Positions 23,019 to 32,702 of a stretch of DNA of 64,000 nt are shown in pieces. The DNA is from Atherix ibis. Lineage: Eukaryota; Arthropoda; Insecta; Diptera; Athericidae. The notes beneath the pieces were generated by a model, which was not told the DNA's origin, did no database searches, and saw only the letters and a list, made by a program, of their open reading frames with translations. The stretch's first letter is position 1, and the number at the start of each line of letters is the position of its first letter. The stretch lies in the NCBI GenBank assembly GCA_958298945.1, contig OY282609.1, positions 13,870,326 through 13,934,325 on the forward strand, in the 5' to 3' direction. The position numbers and the translations under genes were made by a program.

Positions 23019-24598
23019 TATTAACTGAAAATTTTTTTGGAAAAAGAAGACGTTTACAAAAAAATTTCCTTTTATATAAATGGGTAGACTCTACAGGATA
23101 TTTTTTGGCTAGAATTTACCTAAACAAGTAGACGTCTGGAAATTATGGACTAATTTTACATGAAAATAACCACGAATGGTCTTCTTATAAAAATTCAAAA
23201 GCCATAATCAGCAAAAACTTTTCAAAAATTTATTAATGATATTTTTTTAAAGAAATATTCATTATTTTTTTCTTTAAAATGTGCAATTTTTGGAGCTTTA
23301 TCGTAGCATCTAAAAACATCCCATACAGACAGTAGTTCATTAGTTATTCAGACAGAAGAATTCGATGAAAACTTTTCAATGATTATGTTTATTTATAATA
23401 TATTCGGTAGAAATTTGTTAAGAGTTTATTTCAAACAACAACTAATAAAATTTGAAAATTTATGATAAATCGTAAATAATATTGAAAATGGAATCAAAGA
23501 AAATCGAAGAGAAAATGATAATGTTGACGATGATGTTGGTGATGATAATGGCCAATGTTGATTATGATGATTGTGATAAAAAAGAATGAAATGAATTGAA
23601 ATGTTTGAAAACGTCAAATTGTATAAATGAAAATACTACTTGTGAGATAATTTTTATAAATAGATATAAGATAAAAATCATATATATTCGAGAAATAAAA
23701 ATAGATAAGATGGGTTGTTTTTGTATGAATATTTGTGTAAAGCGAGAAAAATCACATAAATTAGCTAAGAAAATAGCCGTTCTGATATTTTTCCAAATAG
23801 AAAAAATCTCATCGAAGTAATGAAGGCGTCAAAACTCTTTAATTACGATAAATTATTAGCAATATTTGTCAACGTCCTCGTTTACGTAAAAAAAACAGTG
23901 AAAAATCTTATCTCGACATTGTACGGATGATGACAGATACGATATATTAAACAAGATATTCTACCAGCTAATCTTTCCTCATCCACAGCAAACTATATAC
24001 TCGGATAATGATAGAAATACATAAACGAAAAATTAATGAATAAATAAATAAAAATAAATAATTAACGATACAGGAAATAAGCTAAAAATTAGCGAAATAT
24101 TGTAAATTAACAACCATTTAGACGCATATCAGAAATGTGGTCGGTTTCTGTCTTATGCGATTTCATTAAATTTCCTCCACTCTCAGATTATCTTATGAGG
24201 TAATTTTTTCTTTAGATTTTAATTAAAAGTTGTTTCAAATGTGATATTATCAGAATGTTGCTGCTTTCAAGCAGATTCTGCTGTTTTCGAGAAGGTGTCT
24301 TTTAATATCATCGATGATAAGGAAGAGAAAAAAATCAATGAATATTAAAATAATCAAATAAATATAATTAACAGAAAATGATTTTTTTCATCAATTTTTA
24401 GAGTTCTCCTGTGAGAACGTTAATATTTCCCTATACTCCGTTGTAATTATTAAGAAATACAAAATTACTTGCCATAATTATTTTAAAGAATTACTACAAT
24501 AAACTCAGAAAAAATCTTTAACTCAATAGTATCTCAAAAGGATGAAACTGATGTGTCTGATGAGCATCACATGAAAAATGATTATTTCAAAATGTGTA
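23019..24598. other. AT-rich non-coding DNA with a GAT-rich patch
   Basis: No gene seen. 23515-23580 is rich in 'gatgatg' / 'gatgatgattgtgat', an imperfect trinucleotide repeat. Open frames here are short and lack domains. Confidence 0.5.
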
Positions 24599-25868
24599 GT
24601 AAAAAGAAATCCATTATTTTTGCATTAAATTGAAGGTTTTATTTAGCATAAATAGAATGATACGATTTAGGTCAAATATGCACCGTTCTGTTTGATAACT
24701 TGTTGCCATTTTGGAGGTAATTTCATAATGCCTCTCTCATAGAAACCCTTGTCCCTACTGGCAAAAAACTGGGACAGTTAATTTTCACAATCTTGTTTTG
24801 AGGCGAATTTTTCACCTGCAAAATCATTCGTCATAGACAAGAAGAGGTGGTAATCACTTGGTGCCAGATCCGGACTATAAGGTGGATGCATAAGAACATC
24901 CCAACCAAGGTCCCGGAACTTCTGGCGAGTCACTATCGATGTATGTGGCCTGGCGTTGTCCTGATGGAACACAATTCCTCTCCAATGGGCCAAAGCTAGC
25001 CGCTTCTGGGCGATTGCTTCTTTCAGACAGTCCAATTGTTGACAGTATAGGTCCGAATTAAGAGTTCGGCCGTAGGGGAGCAGCTCATAGTAGATGATTC
25101 CCTGCCAGTCCCACCAAACACACAGCAAAAACTTCCTGTCTGTCAATCCTGGCTTGACCACCATTTGCGCCGGGTGACCGCGATTTGACCACGACCGTTG
25201 TTGCTTGACGTTATCGTAAGTGACCCACTTTTCATCACCAGTAACCATCCGCTTCAGAAATGGATCGATATTGTTGCGATTCAGCAGCGATTCGCAGATG
25301 GAAATTCGGTCCATGAGGTTTTTTTGCGATAACTCGTGTGGCACCCATACATCGAGCTTCTTTTTGTATCCAGCCTTATTTAAATGGTTCCAAACGGTTT
25401 TTTATGCAATGTTTAGCTCCTTGGCAATCGAAACAGTGCTCACGTGACGGTCGGACTCGACGATTTCCATGATTTTATCGACATTTTCGACAATTGGCCT
25501 TCCAGATGCGTGGTGCATCTTTGACATCAAAATTACCGGAACGGAATCGACGAAACCAAAATTGCACATTATTGGCTGTTACAGTATCAGGACCATAAAC
25601 ACTATTCAAATTTTCAACTGCTTGGCTTGCGTTTTCGCATTTATCGAAGAAAAACTGTAAAATATGGCGTGTTTTCTCTTTGTTGGTGTCCATTTTTGAC
25701 GCGTGCTAAAAAATACTGAGTCAAGTAATCACAACACTGTATCAAAAACTCTTTTAGTACAATATCTTATCTTTCTAACGCCATCTAGTACAACCCGATC
25801 GCACTTTTACAACGGGAGATACAGACTCCTAAAGCCGTCTATTGGCAAAATAATGGATTACTTTTTAC
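24599..25868 (-). mobile_element. Mariner G1, complete with TIRs and TA target site
   Basis: TIRs: 'gtaaaaagaaatccattatt' at 24599 and the complement of 'aataatggattactttttac' ending at 25868. TA flanks at 24597-24598 and 25869-25870. Length 1270 bp. G2 (46165-47380) is a second copy. Confidence 0.9.
24667..25693 (-). pseudogene. Mariner G1 transposase (DD34D), nearly full length
   Basis: MDTNKEKTRHILQFFFDK starts at 25693. A one-base insertion relative to G2 breaks the frame at 'DAPR' (near 25508). A TAA stands in 'ELNIA*KT' (near 25399), the same codon as in G2. From 25344 the frame is open: 'VTGDEKWV' (first Asp), 'FHQDNARPHTS' (second) and 'SPDLAPSDYHLF' (third, 34 residues on). A TAA follows 'DCEN' at 24778, with an in-frame tail to 'NGAYLT' (24667). 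It is related to the cecropia/Hsmar-like side of mariner; the subfamily is not certain. Confidence 0.87.
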
Positions 25869-27164
25869 TACAACTTATATGAAAAATTCCAATTTACAAT
25901 GAAACCACAATATTTTTAAATGTATTTAGATAAAAAGATTAAAATTAACATCGAACATTTATAAGAATTAAAAAGTTATAAGAAACAATTGTGAACCACC
26001 AAAAAATATCTGAAAAATGGCACTTTTTATGACAGAAAAATATTTTATAACAATTTTTCTGTTTTAACCTGTCCTATTATTCGGTTTTAATTGTAACGTG
26101 AAAAACATTTAAAAAATCTCCAAATTTCTAAAAGTTTGTAAAAATTAAAAAAACAATAACTAAAATTCTGACTGAAAAATTGATATTTTTTAATTAAATT
26201 TGTGGAGTCGAAATGATAGAAAATCATAATATTTTTTTATAAAAATGCCAATATGCTTGGAAAATACAAAAATATTGTATTAGAATATTTTTGGAAAGCT
26301 TATGAAAAGCTATGTAAAGTAACATAATATGTCAAAAAAAAAAATTACTAAAAATTCTGCACTTCTTTTTTCGTATGCTTATGAAATTTGGTCAAATATC
26401 TTACTTTTAACCAAAAACCTAAATTTTTCGGAAATTTCTAACATTTCATAATTATAGGAATTAACAGGTTTTTTTTAAACATAAAATGATATTTTTTAAA
26501 GCAACGATATATTTTTATTTAAAATTATTGAAAATTGTTCGGATAAAATTTTCAAAATCGAGATTATATACGATTTTTTAAATAAAAATCATGGAAATAA
26601 TTGAGAATGCCGAAAATTTAATTAAAAAATAATTTGATTTTTGAAACTAATTAAAAAAAAAATTAAAAATACTTTAATATTTAAGAAAAATTAATATGAT
26701 TCTGTATTTTAACATAGACATTGGGAAAGAGCACGCACGCTCAAATTTTCCCTTCTCCATACTTGCCACGCGCAAAAAAAAGCGTGTATACGGGCAAATA
26801 TCGTGCACTCACACGATCAATGCAATAAACCGGAGAACTTTTAGTGAAATTAAACGATTATTAGACGGTAAATCTAAGCTTGACATTTTTCACCATCTTT
26901 AAACAATAATTGGCTTCCTAGATCATGCGATTTTACGTCGTCCTACTATTAATTATGGCTCTGCATAATTTATAGTATATAAAAAGACCATCTTCAAACT
27001 TCAGAGCATTTTTAGAATAACATCTGTTAAGTAATGCTCAAATTACAAGACAAAATGTTTGAAAAATTGATCTAAATTACCTGAAAACAAATAGAATCCT
27101 TCAAAAAGTCTCGTGGTAACCATTTTAAGGTTAGATATTTTTTGAAGATCTTGCAATAATTTTA
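25869..27164. other. AT-rich non-coding DNA with one dispersed repeat
   Basis: No gene seen. 26775-26860 shares about 75 bp with 47830-47912 (see that feature). The rest is very AT-rich. Confidence 0.5.
26775..26860. repeat. Dispersed repeat, copy 1 of 2
   Basis: 'gcaaatatcgtgc' followed by 'cacacga', a short spacer, 'gagaacttttagt' and 'aaacgatt' matches 47835-47912 ('gcaaatatcgtgc', 'cacacgaa', 'gcgaacttttcgt', 'aagcgatt') at the same spacing. It could be a SINE or MITE fragment. No terminal repeats were found. Confidence 0.45.
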
Positions 27165-27752
27165 CCCAAACTGTTTATCTTGGCGTTAGAGGGCATATTC
27201 AAAAAATTATCTCGGGATTAAAGGTTTTATGTCCCCTTTGATTGATGGAACACATCTAAACGGATGAGAAAATCATGGTTACACTCGAAACCAGACAGCA
27301 GAAATTACGAGAAGGATTAGCTTGTTTTGAGCAGCTTTTGGTAAGATCAGCTAGATAATTAGAGACAAAAATATACCCGTGAATCTCAGAAGGAAAATCT
27401 ATTATACAAATATGTGTATCCTCCCTGTTACAACTTTTGGGATTGAAACTGCGACACTTATAGTAAACAGTATATTTTACTAGCTTGCACGATCATATTC
27501 GCAACGAAGAAATAATGTTAGCAGAGGAAAGGGATGATATCAAATGGACCAAAAAGATGATGCATTTAAGATCTAGAGATTCGAAAAGAAGTGTCGGGAG
27601 ACCCCAATCAAGACGGAGAGATGATATTCAACGGATTTCGGGGAAAAATTAGATGTAAACAGCGCAACAGAGGACATCATAGAAGAAATTGGAGGACCCC
27701 AAGGTTCAGGAGTAGACTAAGATAGGCTGAAGAAGAAGAAGAAGAAGAGAAT
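27165..27752 (+). mobile_element. RTE-like LINE 3' end with GAA-repeat tail
   Basis: Frameshifted readings give 'YLG' (27177), 'AAFGK' (27331), 'LRRKIYYTNMCILPVTTFG' (27390), 'HIRNEEIM' (27495) and 'SVGRPQSRRRDDIQRISGKN' (27592), the usual order at the C terminus of RTE-type reverse transcriptases. It ends in (GAA)n at 27728-27751, matching the microsatellite tails of RTE elements. The catalytic RT core is absent. Confidence 0.6.
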
Positions 27753-27799
27753 CCGAATTTGGAGTACGGAGAATCTGAGAACGTTGCATCAGCTTCAAT

Positions 27800-28265
27800 T
27801 ACACCCACTTAGATACACTGTTTGGCGTGGAATACATATTTTTATGAAGATGAAAGTGAGCATCCACAAACCACTTCTGGGGCGGTACACCGAACCATAT
27901 AAGAAATTTATGTAGGCCATTTCTGATGAACCTTGGCATATGGTTTCAGCAAGATGAAGCTGCAGCTCCGATTCTTCGAGAAATTTTCGACGACCAAATA
28001 ATTTAAAAAAATGCAAATTTCGCTTAGCTAGTTTCCTAGCTTTGAAGGCCCCTGATTTTTTATGGGGTTTCTTGAAGGAACAAACCACAAAAGATTCAAG
28101 AACTAAAATATATTATTCAAACGGGAATTGCAAATTTAGATGCAGAAATGTTATACACCTCAGAAAGAGCCCTTAAGATAAAAGAAAGTCATTTAAGGGA
28201 TGTTATTTTTCACACTTCTCTTGAAATCAAAATTAAAAAACTGCATTTTCATTTAAAAAAAAAAA
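27800..28265 (+). mobile_element. Rosa-like mariner fragment K
   Basis: Degraded reading shows 'VWRGIH' (27820), 'WFQQDEAAAP' (27947) in place of WFQQDGA, 'APDFFLWG' as 'gattttttatggggt' (28051), 'QELKYIIQTGIANLDAEM' (28097) and 'ESHLRDVIF' (28190). These are the order and wording of the A and J transposases. TIRs were not found and many stops are present, so it is an old remnant. Confidence 0.6.
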
Positions 28266-30270
28266 AACAAATAAAAATATTTTAAAATGCAAAAGTTATA
28301 TGCCAAGTACAATATTTCCTCTAATTTTATTATAGGATGGATGATTAATGACCAAATTCAACACGTAAAAAGTGCAATTTTATCTGTAATCATGTCGACA
28401 AAGTTCCAATATTATTGGTTTTTTGAACAAAGTTTACGAGCAAAAGTCAATCGATGGACAAGATCAGTAATTGGCGACATGCGGAGTTAAACCGGTGCAC
28501 TATCTTTATAGCTTATGATTTGCGTAAAGTTTTAATTATTATATTGACATGATTAATGTAATTAAAAAATATAAAATAATATATTGCTCATAATATAATC
28601 GTATAATGTTTGCTAATAAAATTGTGTAAAGAATGTGAAAGCTTTGATTAGAAGGAAGGTTAAGTAAGTAGTCACAGTGAGGATGGTGGAGTTGCAGGTG
28701 CATCTTTGAGGGAATATTACTCAACTTTAGTGAAATTTTAAAATTATGCAAGGTAATATAAATATCTTTCGGCATCATATCATCCGATGAAATTAATTTC
28801 ATTTATACTTGACTACCTTTGCACGTACGCACACCTTCGTTTAAAGTATTTGTATTTTATGGTATAATAAAATATAATATTTTGATGTTATATCGGCTGA
28901 AAATGATTGTGAATGGTTTAAGTTATAAATTTAATATCACAGCATGCGTGAGGTTAATAATGCTATAAATGCGGTTGTTGGCTAGTTTATGATCAAAGTA
29001 ATTATTATTATTTAACTGTAATAGACTGTCATGTCGTATAGTGTAATTTAGTTTATTGCACGTACACGTATGTACGATAGTTGAAAGAAAATTTACCGAA
29101 AACATTCATACGACAAGTTAGAGTCCGTTTATTTATTATTATTTGTTTAATTTCATATTAATTTATGTGTAATCTGCTCGTTTATTTATATTTACTTAAT
29201 TGGGGGAAAATTTTTTTAACAGAAACTGGATTATGCTAAGGGAGGAAAAGTGAAGCTTTCGTATTTTTTTTTCTCCAACATAAATGAGTTTATGGGAACT
29301 CAGATTATTTACAAAATTACTAATGAATAAATTTATTTTTAATAATTTTCCATTGAATTTATTTTTTTATCCTCTATCTCATAGCAGATGATTTATGACA
29401 ATAAATTTTACAATAGAAATTTAATTTTCATTCTCTTTATACAAAAACTTCCTTAAAAAAATACAATCTTAAAATTATCTTGATGGTAAGAAAAAAAGCA
29501 ATTTAGAGAATTTGGGCGAGGGTGGAAGGAAGGTGGAGGTAGAAAAAAGTCCAAAATTTAAACAGTGAAGAAAACCAACGTAATCTTCTTTTTAGTAGAC
29601 TTGAAATTAAACATGAAAAGATTGTGGAAAAACTTCAAAGGAATTTTTCTGTTATTAATGAAGACACATTAAAGCTTCTTATGTCGGCAGCTTAACATGA
29701 TCAATGGGGGCGCATTACACTTTGATTCATGATTTGTGATATGATATTAACATTGAAGTTTACAGATAAAAGGCATCCATCCCCATTCCTTGTACGTACA
29801 CACACATACAATACATACGTACAGAAATGGGGGGGAAGCCTAACAAAAATAATACATAAATTAAAATTGAACATAAACTAAATTTTTATTACAGGAAAAA
29901 GATTTTCGTCAAAAATGGGATTTTTTTCTTCTCTTTGTTTTTATTATAGAATAATTTTCATTATAAATGAAGAAATACAGAGAAAAAAAATCCTTGAAAA
30001 AGTAAAGAATTACGTTAATTAACAGAAGCCATGTTTACTGAATATGGAAAAAAGGGCAGTTGGTGACGGTCCAAGTTACATGCTGATTTTTATTAATGCA
30101 ATATTTTTTCTTTAATTTTTTTTGGGAATATCTTATAATAAATATTTGATAGATGATTTATTTTATATTTTTTATATTATTAACCATAAATTTTATCAAC
30201 TCTTTCCTTTTTAAATTCTGATAATTTTTTAATTATAAAATATTTATAAAATATTTTAATATTAACTATA
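28266..30270. other. AT-rich non-coding DNA, one orphan open frame
   Basis: No gene recognised. An uninterrupted 50-codon frame without ATG at 29543-29695 looks more coding-like than its neighbours and is listed separately. A short GTACGTAC / CACACA microsatellite lies at 29788-29822. Confidence 0.45.
29543..29695 (+). pseudogene. Orphan coding-like fragment, unknown
   Basis: A 50-residue frame opens after a TAG and ends in TAA. The middle reads 'SRLEIKHEKIVEKLQRNF' and the end 'EDTLKLLMSAA', a helical, charged composition unlike the low-complexity translations around it. It has no start codon and no recognised domain, and the upstream sequence does not give a good splice acceptor. It could be an exon scrap or a transposon remnant, or chance. 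Confidence 0.2.
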
Positions 30271-31390
30271 CACAGTGTGTCTCAAAAACAAACGATCTTT
30301 ATATTTAAATCATACAACGTGCAGCGTCATCTATTAAAAATTTGCAGCATTAAAAAGATACATTCATCCTCTGTTAAATTCATGTAAATCGGATGACAGA
30401 TGTGAAAATTATAGCCATTTCAATAAAACAAAAACGGTGCTAATGTTACAAAACAAAAATTTTTAAATCGTGGTTTGCACGATTTAAAAATGGTCGTGAG
30501 TATTTAAAGGACAACCTAAGGGCCAGGTCGTCCAGAAGCTAGTAATCGTGCTGAATTGGTGGAAAAAGTCCGTGAAATCATTGGTATCGATGCAAATTTT
30601 ACTACGTGAATGTTATCTGAGGAATTAAATACGAGTAAAAACACTATTTGGAGAATTTTAACCGAAGATTTGAGTAAAAGAAAGGTCTGTGCGCGTTTTG
30701 TTCCACATGAATTAAATGAAGACCAAAAAATTGCTCGTGTGGAGCATTGCAAAGACATTGTTGAAACTCCTAAAAACGACCCAGACTTTCTTGATTCGAT
30801 CATAACTGGTGATGAGTCTTGGTGCTTTAAATATGACCCTGAAACTAAGCGTCAATCTGCTGAATGGAAGTCCAAAGGCGAGCAAAAACCAAAAAAATTG
30901 CGTTTTTAGAAGTCTCGAATCAAGACAATGTTGATTACTTTTTATGATTCGAAGGGTCGAACTGTTAATGGCGAATACTATTTAGACGTTTTAGATGGTT
31001 TGTGGAAAAGAATTGGTTGTGTTAGACCTGAATATCCAGCAGGAAAACAGCTGTTTTTATTGTACGATAATGCACCACCTCACAAAACCAAAAAAGTGAA
31101 CGAATTTTTCACGGATTCTCTCTCATCAATCACACTCCGTATTCGCCTGATCTATCACCATGTGACTATTTTCTATTTCCAAAACTGAAAACCAAGATGA
31201 AAGGAGCATTTTATGATGATATCCCAGCCATTCAAGCAGCCGTAACCGAGGTGCTGAAGAACATTCCTATAAATGACATAAAAAAAATCTATGCATGCGC
31301 TGGTTGATCGTTCCAAACGTTGTATTGAGTCTAATGGAACCTATTTTGAATAAATAATTACTTTCAAAGATAATATAATGTGCATTTTAT
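30271..31390 (+). mobile_element. Mariner F, 5' end present, 3' TIR not found
   Basis: The 5' end 'cacagtgtgtctcaaaaac' follows TATA (TA site at 30269-30270). Transposase homology runs to 31353. No complement of the 5' end occurs before element E begins at 31429, so the 3' end is lost or too diverged. The exact 14-mer around its 5' end also occurs at 7648. Confidence 0.75.
30440..31353 (+). pseudogene. Mariner F transposase (DD34D), broken
   Basis: About 40 N-terminal residues are missing; the reading starts near 'FARFKNGREYLKDN'. It is open at 30610-30909 ('SEELNTSKNTIWRILTEDLS', 'ARFVPHELNEDQK' linker, 'ITGDESWCFKYDPETKRQS' with the first Asp). It continues 30928-31110 with 'LLYDNAPPHK' (second Asp). 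A frameshift follows, then 'SPDLSPCDYFLF' (31147, third Asp), and it ends 'NGTYFE' at 31353. A TAG at 30909 and at least one shift inactivate it. The WVPHEL-type linker reads FVPHEL. Confidence 0.8.
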
Positions 31391-31428
31391 TTTATATCCA
31401 AAAAGTTCGGTGAAGAACTACAACAGTA

Positions 31429-32702
31429 ACAGTTTGGCTGAAAAGTTTATAGGTAACACAGTAAAAATATTTTTTTTTTGCGAAATTCATTTTTATTATT
31501 CAACAAGGTTGCCTTCGAGGGCGATACAGCGATTATAGCAATCTTCCAATTTTTCGATACCATTTTTATAGTACTCTTTCGGTTTTGCCTCAAAATAGGC
31601 CTCAGTTTCGGCAATCACTTCATCATCGGTCTTAAATTTCTTGCCAGCGAGCATTCTCCTGAGGTCTGCAAACAGGAAAAAGTCGCTGGGGGCCAGATCT
31701 GGAGAATACGGTGGATGGGGAAGCAATTCGTAGCCCAATTCATTTAGTTTGTCCATCGTTTTCATCGACTTGTGACACGGTGCATTGTCTTGGTGAAACA
31801 ACACTTTTTTATTCTTCAAATAAGGCCGTTTCTTAGCGATTTCTTTCTTCAAACGATCCAATAACGCTATATAATAGTCGCTGTTGATCGTCTGTCCCGT
31901 CTGGAGATATTCAATGAATATTATACCATGCGCATCCCAAAATACAGACGCCATCACCTTGCCAGCCGACTGTTGCGTCTTTCCACGCTTTGGATTCGGT
32001 TCGTCGCTCGCTCTCCACTCTGCCGACTGCCGATTGGACTCTGGAGTGTAGTCACGGAGCCATGTTTCATCCATTGTCACAAATCGACGCAAAAACTCGG
32101 GTTTATTGCGCTTGAACAGCTCCAAACACTGCTCAGAATCATCAACACGTTGTTGTTTTTGGCACTTTCGCTTGCCCAAATATTCATGCACGATATGTCC
32201 AACACGTTCTTCCGATATCTTCAGAGTCTCAGCTATCTCGCTCAACTTCACTTTACGGTCATTTAAAATTATTTTGTGGATTTTTTTGTTGTTTTCTGCC
32301 GTAACCACCTCTTTTGGGCGTCCACTGCGTTCTGCATCAACTGTGCTCGTACGACCAGTTCGAAATTGACGAAACCAATATTCCACAGTTGACATAGCTG
32401 GAGCAGAGTCCGGATAACGTTTATCAAACCATGCTTTGGTTTCCACTGTATTTTTTTCCATCAAAAAGCAATGCTTTATCAATACACGAAATTCGTCTTT
32501 ATCCATTTTATTTTTCAATAACAAAAGTTGCTTCACTTAAAATGCTATATCTCACGAACCAATCGACCGATTTTGACAGGAATCATTTGAAGGATAGTGC
32601 TTTGTGATAATTAAGTAGATTTTTGCAAGAGGCGCCATCTAGACGTCAACCTTATAAACCAAACTGTTATTACTGTAATAATCAACCTTTCAGCCGAACT
32701 GT
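31429..32702 (-). mobile_element. Mariner E, Himar1-like (irritans subfamily)
   Basis: 5' TIR 'acagtttggctgaaaagttt' at 31429. The outer 3' end 'ctttcagccgaactgt' ends at 32702. TA flanks at 31427-31428 and 32703-32704. An additional internal end, 'cttataaaccaaactgt' to 32667 and also followed by TA, lies 35 bp inside, so the 3' terminus is duplicated. The ACAG start and transposase wording match the Himar1 type. Confidence 0.9.
31496..32506 (-). CDS. Himar1-like mariner transposase, open frame with 12-residue linker deletion
   Basis: Uninterrupted 336-codon frame from MDKDEFRVLIKHCFLMEK at 32506; an in-frame upstream ATG at 32536 adds ten non-conserved residues. The N-terminal HTH pair spans about residues 1-110. 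Catalytic Asp residues are D146 (MDETW), D240 (HQDNAPCH) and D275 (LAPSDFFLF), with 34 residues between the last two as required for DD34D. Himar1 is 348 residues. The missing 12 fall between 'YLGKRK' and 'QKQQRVDD', exactly where the WVPxEL linker motif belongs. This motif is needed for transpososome assembly in studied mariners, so activity is doubtful despite the open frame. It is the best preserved coding sequence in the window. Confidence 0.9.
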   Translation of the reverse strand: MDKDEFRVLIKHCFLMEKNTVETKAWFDKRYPDSAPAMSTVEYWFRQFRTGRTSTVDAERSGRPKEVVTAENNKKIHKIILNDRKVKLSEIAETLKISEERVGHIVHEYLGKRKCQKQQRVDDSEQCLELFKRNKPEFLRRFVTMDETWLRDYTPESNRQSAEWRASDEPNPKRGKTQQSAGKVMASVFWDAHGIIFIEYLQTGQTINSDYYIALLDRLKKEIAKKRPYLKNKKVLFHQDNAPCHKSMKTMDKLNELGYELLPHPPYSPDLAPSDFFLFADLRRMLAGKKFKTDDEVIAETEAYFEAKPKEYYKNGIEKLEDCYNRCIALEGNLVE

